A DNA stretch of 64,000 bases from Nageia nagi (lineage: Eukaryota > Pinophyta), in assembly GCA_050084985.1 (NCBI GenBank), contig JBITNC010000002.1:33728001-33792000 (forward strand), in the 5' to 3' direction. The stretch's first letter is position 1, and the number at the start of each line of letters is the position of its first letter. This document shows positions 35,491-44,954 of the stretch, one piece after another. Made by a program: the position numbers and the translations under genes. Below the pieces are notes generated by a model. The model did no database searches. It was not told the DNA's origin and saw only the letters and a list, made by a program, of their open reading frames with translations.

Positions 35491-36495
35491 CTCCCCCTTA
35501 ATGCAATATTGGGATAGAGCGTAGAAGAGAGAAGAGAGAGAGTAAGAGAGAGTTCTCCTCCATAGAGATACAAGTGGAGATGAGAACTTTTACATATTTT
35601 TGAGAATCTTTTTGAGAACTAGTATGAGACTCACTACATTACCATTTGACAAAAATGGTTTACAATACAATCATTAACCACAACTGGTTTCACTGTACAT
35701 AGTAGTCGATCAACTTTAAGCTGACATGTGAGTCTCCATGAGCTTGCTTTCACAAGGTGAGTAACCTGCATTTCTAAAGAAGATCCTGCATGCTACAAGC
35801 AACTCATGAACAAAATCAGTTAGATGCATCATATATTCAAATAAGAGAATCAAATAATGCCATCTTATAAATAACTGATCAATGGTGCACTATAAGCCAT
35901 CACAGAGATGCCAAGCCATTACTCATAGTCACCTGTTGTATATAGACATGAGTTGATTTTAAAAATAGAGCATAAAATTGTACAACGAGTTTCTCACGCA
36001 GAGCAAACTCACCACGGAGGTATAGAATGTACAACAAGTTCGTCACGCAGAGCGAACTTACCACGGAGGTATATTAAATTATATGCTCAAAAATTGTACA
36101 ACAAGTTTCTCACGCAGAGCAAACTCACCACGGAGGTATAGAGCATAAAAATTGTACAACGAGTTTCTCACGCAGAGCAAACTCACCACGGAGGTATAGA
36201 ATGTACAACAAGTTCGTCACGCAGAGCGAACTTACCACGGAGGTATATTAATTATATGCTCAAAATTTGTACAACAAGTTTCTCACGCAGAGCAAACTTA
36301 CCACTGAGGTATAAAATAATCAACACTCTATAACAACAATTGTACAACAAGTTTGTCACGCAGAGCAAACTTACCACGGAGGTCTAGAATGTACAATCAA
36401 AAAAGGCCTCTTAGAGGTGAAGTTGTCATCACTAACAAAAGTTTAAACTTCAAAAAAAGCCTCTTAGAGGTGAAGTTGTCATCACTAACAAAAGT
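35491..36495 (-). other. Element C tail with polypurine tract
   Basis: Non-coding region between the pol stop and the 3' LTR, about 1 kb and longer than in B. The polypurine tract (sense AAGGGGGAG) is at 35491-35499. It holds the seven-unit hairpin array (35979-36395) and a two-copy duplication of about 54 bp that includes GCCTCTTAGAGGTGAAGTTG (36405-36500). Confidence 0.85.
35979..36395 (-). repeat. Tandem array of seven hairpin-forming units of about 46 bp
   Basis: Units start near 35979, 36029, 36095, 36153, 36203, 36268 and 36341, each beginning TGTACAAC and ending CGGAGGTATA or similar. Units 1-3 are repeated as units 4-6 with a 173-174-bp period. Each unit has an inverted repeat around CACGCAGAG: type 1 pairs GAGTTT with AAACTC, or AGTTT with AAACT; type 2 pairs AAGTTCG with CGAACTT. 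Both arms change together between types. Confidence 0.9.
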
Positions 36496-36500
36496 TTAAA
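36405..36500 (-). repeat. Two-copy tandem duplication spanning the end of pol
   Basis: GCCTCTTAGAGGTGAAGTTG plus TCATCACTAACAAAAGTTTA occurs twice, about 54 bp apart, just after the pol stop codon. It may have arisen by slippage and lies outside the coding frame. Confidence 0.8.
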
Positions 36501-37485
36501 CTTCACTCCCCCTTGAGGGCAACTTCACCAACCCTAGAGAATCCCTAAGCTTGCAGAACTGAGCTTCAGGAAGGGGCTTGGTGAACAAATCAGCGGAGTT
36601 GTCAGTAGATGGACAATACTGCAAGTGTATGATGTCATCTAGAACCTTCTCCCTGATAAAATGAGCTTGGATTTCTACATGTTTGGTTCGCTGATGGAAC
36701 ACAGGATTCTTAGCCAAAGAGATAGCCGATTGATTATCTGACGAAATAAGAGATGGGCCATTTTGCTGATACCCAATTTCGTTCAGAAGATGTCTTAGCC
36801 AAATAGCTTCTTGGGCGGCAACAGACATGGCTCGATATTCAGCTTCGATGGTAGAAAGAGTCACAGTAGGTTGCTTCTTGGAAGCCCAAGAGATAGCACC
36901 TGAACCAATGCTAAACACATATGCAGAGGTTGATTTTCTGTCATCTCTATCTCCCCCATAATCAGAATCTGAGAACCCTGAGAGAACAATCGAGGGCACT
37001 TTGGAATACTTAAGAGCAAGATCCTTTGTCCTTGCGACATACCTCAAGATTTGCTTAACAGCATTGAGGTGTTCAACATATGGTTTTTGCATGAATCGTG
37101 CCATCAGATTTACTGCAAAAGCAATATCAGGACGAGAGATAGTCAGATACAGAAGACTACCAATCAATTGTCTATAAGCTGTAGCATCAGCCAACTGAGA
37201 ATTTGAGCTCAGTGAGATAACAATTCCAGGAGAAACAGGTATTGCAGCATATTTGCACTCCTCCATTCCAAACTTTTGCAAGATGTCTGATATATACTTA
37301 GATTGACTAAGATAAGTACAATCTTTATGTTGGTATACTTGCATCCCAAGATAGTAATGCAATAGACCTAGATCAGTCATTTCAAATGTTGCCTTGAGTT
37401 TGGAGATGCACTCTTGGATGATTTCAATATTATTGCCTGTTATGAGAAGATCATCCACATAAAGGAGAATTATGACCACGTCTTA
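36496..37485 (-). CDS. Element C pol: end of reverse transcriptase and RNase H
   Basis: About 327 codons to the stop after GSEV. The frame is continuous with 37486-38154 except for one TAA at 37483-37485, just upstream of the RT catalytic motif YVDD. RNase H follows with the DSDYGGDRDDRKST and STIEAEYRAM motifs, and the conserved end reads STDNSADLFTKPLPE. The homologous position in B and A codes for Lys, so the stop is explained by one A-to-T change. It lies upstream of the tail array. Confidence 0.93.
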
Positions 37486-38154
37486 TCCTTGATTGAGTAC
37501 ATATAGATCTGAATCTGAGAAGCACTTGGAAAAACCAATATCTGCAAAGAATCCTGAAATTTTCTTGTACCATGCTCTAGGTGCTTGCTTAAGTCCATAC
37601 AAAGACTTCTTTAGTTTACACACAAGAGTCTCTTTTCCTTCTGGAATAAATCCTTCTGGTTGATTCATGTAGATTTCAACATCTAAGTCCCCATTGAGAA
37701 ATGCACTTTTGACATCAAGTTGAAAAGCTTTCCATCCTTGAGCTGCAGAAAGAGCAAGAATTATTCTGACAGTAGGCATCTTGGCTACAGGAGCAAAGGT
37801 TTCCTCATAATCAATACCATATTTCTGAGCGAATCCTTTGGCTACTAACCTTGCCTTGTATTTTTCAATTTTTCCATTAGAATTGTACTTGACCTTGTAT
37901 ATCCATTTATTGCCAATCACATTTTTCTCATTGGGATAAGGAACCAAATCCCAAGTTTCATTTTTCATGAGAGCCTCATACTCAACTTTCATAGCTTCCA
38001 TCCAACACTCTTGCTTGGAAGCTTCTTTGAAGGTTGATGGCTCATGCATATTATCAATTTTGGCAAATAAGGATTTATTCAAGGTCATACTTCTTGTAAT
38101 TCTCTGTGCTGGAGAATTTTGCTCTTGTGGTGACTTCTCTACATGATCATCCAA
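37483..38154 (-). CDS. Element C pol: reverse transcriptase, N-terminal half
   Basis: The ORF begins in the linker after integrase (MDDHVEKSPQEQNSP, then RITRSMTLNKS). It covers the RVT_2 domain: WMEAMKVEYEALMKNETWDL, a KWIYKVK segment, YKARLVAKGFAQ, YEETFAPVAKM and LDVKSAFLNGDLDVEIYMNQ. It ends at the in-frame TAA 37483-37485. The open frame extends upstream to the shift at about 38259-38262, where it overlaps the integrase ORF. Confidence 0.93.
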   Translation of the reverse strand: MDDHVEKSPQEQNSPAQRITRSMTLNKSLFAKIDNMHEPSTFKEASKQECWMEAMKVEYEALMKNETWDLVPYPNEKNVIGNKWIYKVKYNSNGKIEKYKARLVAKGFAQKYGIDYEETFAPVAKMPTVRIILALSAAQGWKAFQLDVKSAFLNGDLDVEIYMNQPEGFIPEGKETLVCKLKKSLYGLKQAPRAWYKKISGFFADIGFSKCFSDSDLYVLNQG

Positions 38155-39575
38155 CCAGTTAGGTGCAGGTGAAGAATCATTTGAATCAAATATTTCAGCA
38201 TAAGAGGTCGTATCCTCAGAAAGTTCATTGAACTTAACATCCCTAGAAACAAAGACATTTTCTGGGATGAAGAGTAGAGCCTGTAACCTCTATGCTGATT
38301 ATCATACCCCACAAAGATGCATTTTTCTGATCGTTTATCTAGCTTCTTTCTTTTCTCTGAGGTAATGAAGGCAAATGCATCACAACTGAAGATTCTGAAG
38401 TGTGAGAGGTTAGGTTTCTTTCCTGTCCATGCTTCATATGGAGTTTTACCTTCAACTGCCTTAGTAGGACACCTATTTAGGGTGTGAATAGCAGTGTGAA
38501 CAGCTTCGCCCCATAAGAAACTAGGAAGGTTACCCAACATGCATCTTGCCATTTCCATAATGGTGCGATTCTTCCTTTCAGCAACTCCATTTTGCTGAGG
38601 GGTGTAAGGGATTGTGAATTTTCGCTTAATCCCGTGTTTAACACAAAAGTTGTTAAACTCATTGCTATTATATTCACCCCCATTGTCTGATCTCAGCATT
38701 TTGATCTTAAAATCAGTTTGATTTTCAACAAGTGCCTTGAATTCTTGAAACCTGTCAAAAGTTTGATCCTTGTGCTCAAGTAGATAACCAAATTTCATCC
38801 TACTGAAGTCATCAATGAAGGTCAAAACATAAGAAGCTCCACCTAGTGACTTAGTCTGAAAAGGACCCATCAAATCTGAATGCACAAGCTGAAGAGGACA
38901 AGTAGCCCGAGTTGCCTTATCTTTTTCAAACTTTTGCCTATGCATCTTTCCTAGAATGCACCTTTCACAAAGACCAACTGTGGGTGAAATATTAGGTAAA
39001 CCTTCCACAAGTTCTTGAGTTTTCATAGCTTGAATACTCTTGTGGTTAAGGTGTCCTAATCGTTGATGCCAAAGATTACCTTTTGAACAAACATTTGTAG
39101 CAAGACAAATCTTTGAAGGTACTTGATCCACAATATAAAGGTCATTCTTTACTGATCCTTTCATCAAAGTGGCAAGTCCTTTCTTAACACACCAAGAGTG
39201 TGAGGTAAACTCAAATGAGCATCCTTTCCTTGTAATTTGAATCACGGAGATGAGATTCATCCTTAGTTTAGGCACATAAAAGACATTGTCAAGAGTCTTT
39301 CCATGAATCTTCACACTTCCTATTCCGTGAACATCAAGGACTGTATTATCACCTATCACAACTGCATCCTTTTTGTACTTATGAAAATTTTCAAACTTAT
39401 CTTTTTCATAACACATGTGATTAGTGCATCCTGTATCAACAATCCAATCATTTGAAATAGTTTGAGTCATTGAGTAGTAGGCAACAGAAGCAGCATGCTT
39501 GTTCTTCTTTTTATATTGAAATTTCTCATATTTGCATTTCCCTTTCCTTTTTGAGCAAATTTCTTTTTGCGACAA
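38139..39575 (-). CDS. Element C pol: protease and integrase
   Basis: 478 codons. Protease active site DTG lies at about residues 47-49 (DWIVDTGCTNHM). GAG-pre-integrase is LWHQRLGHLNHKS, with the HHCC zinc site completed by CERCILGK. The integrase DDE residues sit in HSDLMGPF, LRSDNGGEYNSNEF and PQQNGVAERKN. After SSSQK the frame departs from the family sequence, because of a one-base shift at an A4 run (38259-38262), so the last 39 or so residues are spurious. At its 5' end it overlaps gag in a different frame. Confidence 0.93.
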   Translation of the reverse strand: MSQKEICSKRKGKCKYEKFQYKKKNKHAASVAYYSMTQTISNDWIVDTGCTNHMCYEKDKFENFHKYKKDAVVIGDNTVLDVHGIGSVKIHGKTLDNVFYVPKLRMNLISVIQITRKGCSFEFTSHSWCVKKGLATLMKGSVKNDLYIVDQVPSKICLATNVCSKGNLWHQRLGHLNHKSIQAMKTQELVEGLPNISPTVGLCERCILGKMHRQKFEKDKATRATCPLQLVHSDLMGPFQTKSLGGASYVLTFIDDFSRMKFGYLLEHKDQTFDRFQEFKALVENQTDFKIKMLRSDNGGEYNSNEFNNFCVKHGIKRKFTIPYTPQQNGVAERKNRTIMEMARCMLGNLPSFLWGEAVHTAIHTLNRCPTKAVEGKTPYEAWTGKKPNLSHFRIFSCDAFAFITSEKRKKLDKRSEKCIFVGYDNQHRGYRLYSSSQKMSLFLGMLSSMNFLRIRPLMLKYLIQMILHLHLTGWMIM

Positions 39576-40420
39576 TCATACTCTTTGTGCCCAAAGATGC
39601 CACAGAAGTTACAATTCCCATCAAACTTTTCTTGAGGTGTTGGATTGCTTGATCCTGCTTTATCATTCCTGTGCCTGTAGTTGCCATGATTGTTGTTGTT
39701 GTTGCCCTTTTTGTCATACTTCCTGAAGGTAGATGAGGACTTGTTGTCTTTGAATTTGTAATGTTTGAACTTTTTCTTGAAAGGAGTTTTGGTTGCTCCT
39801 AGAGCAATGCTATGGTCCTTTGGAGAAAGGTTCAACATTTTCTTGTTCAAAGTTTCCTCATGCTTTAGAAGAAGTCTTGAAAGGTTATCAAGTGAGATGA
39901 CATCTTCTTCATCATCGAGCCTTGTTTCCATAACTGTGACAAAGTTGCTGAACTTTGAAGTAAGGCTTTGTAGAATGATGAAGACCATGAACTCATCATT
40001 GATCCAGTTGCATCCACAACCAACCAGTTGTGTCCTGAGGTCAATGATTTTGTTTAAGTAGATGGAGGCACTTTCATCTTCACTTTGTCGATACTGCAAC
40101 AACTTTTGTAGAATGGTAAACCTCCTTGAAAATTTGGACCCAAGGTAGATTTTCTTTAACCTATCCCAAGCTTCCTTTGCTGAAGTTGATGAAGAAATCA
40201 TGAGAAGGACATCATCTGAAACTGCACGGTATATCATAGAAGTTGCTAACTCATTCTTTGAGTTGTATACTTCAAGAGCCTTCTCATCGGTAGGAGCAAC
40301 CGCATCTTCACTAACTGTCTGCCATAGCTTTCTTGCTTGTAACTCGGCTTTCATACGTGGTTCCCATATTCCAAAGTTGGAACCATCGAGTATGTGCTTG
40401 GGAACGAAGGTTTCAACCAT
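39467..40420 (-). CDS. Element C gag
   Basis: About 317 codons from ATG 40420 (MVETFVPKHILDGSNFGIWE). I chose this start over the upstream ATG at 40474 because it aligns with the gag starts of A and B. It has the UBN2-type capsid region (KEAWDRLKKIYLGSKFSRRF, then IYLNKIIDLRTQL and FSNFVTVMETRLDDEE) and a zinc knuckle CNFCGIFGHKEYDC. After NFNIK the frame leaves the family sequence at an A5 run (39508-39512) and runs to a stop at 39467. In A and E, gag and protease are in one frame, so this is a break, not the family design. Confidence 0.92.
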   Translation of the reverse strand: MVETFVPKHILDGSNFGIWEPRMKAELQARKLWQTVSEDAVAPTDEKALEVYNSKNELATSMIYRAVSDDVLLMISSSTSAKEAWDRLKKIYLGSKFSRRFTILQKLLQYRQSEDESASIYLNKIIDLRTQLVGCGCNWINDEFMVFIILQSLTSKFSNFVTVMETRLDDEEDVISLDNLSRLLLKHEETLNKKMLNLSPKDHSIALGATKTPFKKKFKHYKFKDNKSSSTFRKYDKKGNNNNNHGNYRHRNDKAGSSNPTPQEKFDGNCNFCGIFGHKEYDCRKKKFAQKGKGNANMRNFNIKRRTSMLLLLPTTQ

Positions 40421-40530
40421 TGCTACAAAAAACAATAAATATGCAATAAGAATGTAAACTTTTACAATTTTCATCTATACATATAAAACATTTAATAAGC
40501 AAACATGTCCCACATGTGTAACCTCATTAA

Positions 40531-40983
40531 CCACGATCCATAGAAGGATAAAGTTGGGGTTGTTTTCTTGTATAGAATTAGGCCTTCACCTGGATGCCCG
40601 CAAGGTGGAGCCCAGGTACTACCAGTCCTCAACCAGTTCACCTTGGTCAGTGATATACTCTCATAAGGAGAAGTACTTACTATTTTCCAAGGATCCGACG
40701 TATCTTGGACCGGCCATTTTAATTATCTTGATTAAGGGTTTCAGTTTTCCTCCTAGGTTATCAGGATAATCCCTGAATGGACGTGCGGACATGTGGTATC
40801 ACTACACACATGCCTGTCCACCTAATAGAGTTATGTCCAATCCAACAGAGGTCTTAGGGGCAATTAAGACGGACTTACCACCACTTGGTTCTTCGGACTA
40901 AAAGGGCTCCAGTCTGCCCTGTCCTCACCTCATGGCTCCCCAAACAAGTCATGTTGTGGAAAATACGTGTGGATGTATTCATT
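40531..40983 (-). other. Conserved pre-gag leader block (element C copy)
   Basis: The sense strand carries ACATGACTTGTTTGGGGAGC and the further landmarks seen in B (24344-24805) and E (50645-51105). A uORF opening MTCLGSHE runs about 23 codons here. Conservation between elements is higher than in the rest of the leader. Confidence 0.75.
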
Positions 40984-41215
40984 TTAGGGGTTACTTTTCA
41001 CATTTTTGCGTATTGCAAGTATAAGCAAATGTGCAAAAAATATAAAGTAAGGTGAAAAATTACTCCATCCACACGAACTTGAAACCTTAAAAAAGGCCAA
41101 AAAAAAATTGAGTCCAATGGGTTTTGTTCTAACCCCTAAAGGACTTTTACATTGTTCATATTTTGCTCAAAGCACTTAATGAATTAAACATAAGAACTAA
41201 GTCCTACTTAGTATT

Positions 41216-41728
41216 TAATTCATAACATGCATTGTATCATGACTTAAAAATTTAAGTCCTAAGCATACTTAGTCTTCAAATAAGATACATGCATCTAGAT
41301 AATTCATAACATGCATTGTATCATGACTTAAAAATTTAAGTAAGCATGCATCATGCATTAAAAATTTAAGTCCTAAGCATATTAGTATTCATAACATGCA
41401 TTGTATCATGACTTAAAAATTTAAGTAAGCATGCATTATGCATTAAAAATTTAAGTCCTAAGCATACTTAGTCTTCAAATAAGATACATGCATCTAGATA
41501 ATTCATAACATGCATTGTATCATGACTTAAAAATTTAAGTAAGCATGCATCATGCATTAAAAATTTAAGTCCTAAGCATACTTAGTCTTCAAACAAGATA
41601 CATGCATCTAGATAATTCATAACATGCATTGTATCATGACTTAAAAATTTAAGTAAGCATGCATCATGCATTAAAAATTTAAGTCCTAAGCATACTTAGT
41701 CTTCAAATAAGATACATGCATCTAGATA
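41216..41728 (-). repeat. Tandem array with palindromic GACTTAAA...TTTAAGTC units
   Basis: CATAACATGCATTGTATCAT recurs at 41221, 41305, 41390, 41504 and 41618, giving periods of about 84, 85, 114 and 114 bp. Units contain ACTTAAA-AA-TTTAAGT inverted repeats and GCATGC palindromes. Related, more decayed units lie in the leaders of B (about 23840-24140) and E (about 50220-50420). Confidence 0.88.
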
Positions 41729-42189
41729 AAATTTAAGTAAAAAAAATTTATACCAAAGCCCCCCCTTTGTTACTTAAAGTTTTATCTCTAGAGAACCAAC
41801 TTGTATGCTAAGACTTGTCTTATAAGTGAGGTATTTTAAGTAAAAAATTCCCTTATTTACGTAAAAAAATAGCATACTTTAGACTAAATTACTATGCATG
41901 TGCACCTTTAGTTAATTAAGCATGACATTTGGAGGAGAAAATAAGAAATTATTTTAAGTACTCCTAAGTGCATGTAAGGGAAGTAGTGGATTTTTAGAGA
42001 ACTTGCAAGGTGGAAGAGGAGACCCATACCCCTATTTTTAAATGCTTTGGAATGATTTGTCTACCTTATGAACTAAAAAAATGCCTAAGTCAATAATCAT
42101 TAAATGCTTAGGTGGAAAAATATGACCCCCCTTGTTTTTCTACCAAAAAAGACACGTTGCTTTTTGGAAGGGAAAATGTGTAGGTGGTC

Positions 42190-42870
42190 AAAAAACAAAA
42201 CTAAGGCATTTAAGGTGACTTCGAAGACTTGCAAGGTGTTGGTAGCCATCAACCTTGACCATGGAAGGAGGATGAGAAGGCTGGCGCAGGAGGCTGACCA
42301 GAGAGGAGGAGCTTAAGAGGAGAGGGAGGAAGAGAGTGCAGATCAGCATGCATCTTGGCAAACAGTTTGCAGGGTTGGGAGGAGACTCAGTCAGCGTGCG
42401 AGCAGATCCGGCTATCAGTGCAGTCCATGAAGGGTAGTTACCAAGCTCAGACCCATGCAACGTATCTGTTCGCTGCATATCCTGTGATCAAGAGGGTGGT
42501 GCGAGCAGGGTGTGAAAGGGGAGGAGAGCAGCATGTGGAGGAGAAGGACTGGGCTCTGCAGCAGGCAGGATGCCAAACGATTTACGTGCCGTCCCTATGC
42601 TGCCAAGGGTGCGCGATGCATGCAACAGTTCGCAGCCCCGGTCAAGATATCTGATTGGTGCAGAGCCTGAGAGCATGGCAGTCGATGAAGCATTTTGGTA
42701 AACAAGTGACAGACCTGCAGAGGGAGGAGGAAGACGCGGAGGTGGATGGGAGGCGATCGTGCGGCGGAGGTGGCTCGCACGGGAGGATGGCTGCACGCAT
42801 GGGCGGAGGCGGGGAATCATGGTGCGGCAGTGGGAGGAGCCACCACAGGCCGTGCGCGCGGGGAGGACCC
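42190..42870 (-). other. GC-rich, CpG-rich leader block of element C
   Basis: This is strikingly GC-rich for the window, with CGCGCGC, GCGGAGG and many CpGs. In the sense direction it is rich in CTCC/CCTCC. Overlapping ORFs occur on both strands (for example minus 42488-42820) but have the biased composition of non-coding GC-rich DNA and no motif. B and E have pyrimidine-rich blocks at the same place with few CpGs. Confidence 0.6.
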
Positions 42871-43798
42871 CCCCGTGTTGAAAAATGTATATGTTTTAAT
42901 TCAATTAATGACCCCCCCAATTAATTTATTTAATGTGATAATATATATTTTATTTGATTTAACTAAACAATAAAAAATATATATATTTTAAAAACTTTTA
43001 ATAATATTTGTAATATTTGTATGTTTTTCAATTTAATGCTATTGTAAAATTGAAAAAAAATTGCAAATGAAGGTAGATACCTTCTTCTTCTTTTTATTTG
43101 TTCAACAATAATCTCTCCATATTTGTTTTAAATTTTAAACTATTGCCTCTAACAAATGATTTCCCCTTTTTTTTTTTTTTTACATATATAAACCTCTTAA
43201 TACCAAAAGAATAAGAGGTATGTAAAAAGAAAAAAAAAATAGCAATATTGCAACTAATCAAGACAAAATATTAGTGTACAAATTGAAAATTGTGCATAAT
43301 GTATTATTGCTCAATCACTTAACATAAAAGATTGTTAGTAGAACAAAATAAGCAATAATATATTATGTTATTGAGGCAATTGATATTGTTCACAAAAGAC
43401 TATTGTAAAAAAAATCTTTTGAGTAAAAAATTGTAATATTTCTCAAATGTTGTATACTAACCATCTCCTTTTTTTGTTTGTTTAAATGTAGCAATTTAAG
43501 CACTTTGTAAAAATTGCAAGTAAACAAAAGGTTAGTGATAACAACAAACAAGGAACATCATATTACAATTTTGTTAGCCATGTATTGCCCAAACAAAAAA
43601 AAATGAGCTCAACACATAGCAAATAATGTTAGTATCATTAGTGCATAAGCCAAAAAAAATGGAGGAGATTATATGAAGGAGGTTATACCTTCTCTTGAAT
43701 TTGCCTCACCAAGAAGATTAGGATTAAGATCTCCAAATTTGAGAAGGATGAAGCACCTCCAAAATGTAGCTTCCACACCAAAAGAGCTTCCTCAACAA

Positions 43799-43811
43799 GG
43801 CTCTGATACCA
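43799..43811 (-). other. Primer-binding site of element C
   Basis: The minus strand reads TGGTATCAGAGCC, an exact iMet-tRNA primer site, two bases after the LTR end. Confidence 0.95.
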
Positions 43812-43813
43812 AT

Positions 43814-44321
43814 TGAAGGATTTGAACTAGATCTAAACAAATCCTCTAGTACCTTAGACTAGGAAACTCAAGTGTACACAAGATAACACATCTATAATTC
43901 TAAGAACATCATTCACACAATATGACACCAATATAATGTGGTTCCTCCCTCCTTGGGAGTACATCCACAACTAGTTCTCTTATTCTCAAATCTATGTCTC
44001 TCTTACAACTATTCTCTAGCTCTCTCCTACACAACCAAGTAGAGTAATCTTACTCAAAACTTAGATATATTTACATGAGGAGAGGCCCTCTATTTATAGG
44101 TTGAGAGCACCTCCCTAACCTTCCTTTAACCCAAGGGTAAGGTTAGGGTTACATTAAATGTACCACCAAACTTCAACCTACCAACTAACTCCTTTGGTAA
44201 AGTCAAAGTCTACATATTAAAGAATTCTATTAATCACTTAAGGTATCTACATACCTTTAAGTGATTAATTGAATTTACAAGGAGTTTAGATATTCACAAT
44301 ATTTCATTACAAATTCTAACA
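43814..44321 (-). repeat. 5' LTR of element C
   Basis: 508 bp, equal in length to the 3' LTR with two differences seen (in CTCTAGT versus CTCTAGG, and GGTTGAG versus GGTTTAG). The U3 hairpin lies at about 44232-44266. Confidence 0.95.
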
Positions 44322-44954
44322 GGGGATAGGCCTAAAGGATGTCTAGTGAAATCTTTCCTTTACTCTCTAAAGGATTCATAATTAGCATTTTTTAAATGAT
44401 TTGTGTGGTGGGAATGAAATTTTCATCTATATTTTGGTTCATTAGTCTCATATAGAGAATACAACATTAGGTATAAATATTACTCCAAATCCATGAATCT
44501 ATGGAGTACTAAGCTTAAGGCAGAAGTGTATATGTTGAAAGAGTTGATAAAAAGACATGAACAATATGAAGGAAGCTTAAATAAAAGGAAAACACTACAT
44601 ATTCAATGTGAAGCTCAAATTCAAACTCTATGAGACAAAGGTACAATAAACTTGCATCCATAGGAGATGGGCAAGAGGACTTCAGCCAAGATAAAATCAA
44701 GTTTAATCTTTTGAGCGGTAATTTTCAAGTTTGAATTTTCATTTTGGTAGTTAGATATGAACTTTGATTTATTATTTATTATATGATTTTATTTATGTTT
44801 TTATTGTACTTAATGTTATATTTTAAAGTTGTAAAAGGTAACTCTGGAATAAAGCTTAAATGTAAATCTTTTGATGTAAGGTTTTTGAAGCCCATTAAAA
44901 ACTCCAATTTTTTTTTATTAATACAAAATTTACCCTTTTAATTAAATAAAAAAA

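Larger units (their letters stand above)
40421..43798 (-). other. Element C leader (about 3.4 kb)
   Basis: Untranslated region between primer site and gag. In sense order it holds an A/T-rich part (42900-43798), a GC-rich block (42190-42870), a palindromic tandem array (41216-41728) and the conserved pre-gag block (40531-40983). No persistent conserved frame was found. Confidence 0.75.
34983..44321 (-). mobile_element. Copia element C, young, minus strand, inserted in X
   Basis: It is 9339 bp, with two 508-bp LTRs (5' at 43814-44321, 3' at 34983-35490) that differ at only two positions by eye. A perfect GGGGA duplication flanks it (34978-34982 and 44322-44326). Primer site, leader, gag, pol, tail and polypurine tract are all present in order on the minus strand. 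All domains are there, but gag and pol are separated by two one-base shifts and one stop. It is the most recent insertion in the complex. Confidence 0.96.
34462..44954 (+). mobile_element. Insertion X: retroposon-like sequence in A's pol, itself split by element C
   Basis: A's pol breaks off inside the GAG-pre-integrase region and resumes at 44955. Bases 34445-34461 and 44955-44971 match at 13 of 17 positions, like a decayed target duplication. The right end is A-rich (TTAAATAAAAAAA), as for LINE, SINE or processed-transcript insertions. Without C the insert is about 1.15 kb (34462-34982 and 44327-44954). It contains GATGGACAAGGGACA-type repeats (34570-34730) and a possible coiled-coil frame near 44520-44630. 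I recognise no family; a 5'-truncated LINE or a retrocopy of a transcript are both possible. Confidence 0.5.

Noticed and set aside
39508-39512. Programmed -1 frameshift between gag and pol of element C
   Set aside because: The shift direction fits -1, but the site is not a canonical X XXY YYZ heptamer in the gag frame, and relatives A and E have gag and protease in a single frame. A one-base change in an A-run is simpler.
39765-40457. Plus-strand ORFs antisense to element C gag
   Set aside because: They mirror the gag coding frame and have no independent motif.
42488-42924. Overlapping ORFs of 60-110 codons on both strands in the GC-rich block
   Set aside because: Long ORFs are expected by chance in GC-rich DNA where stops are rare. 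No domain, start context or cross-element conservation was seen.
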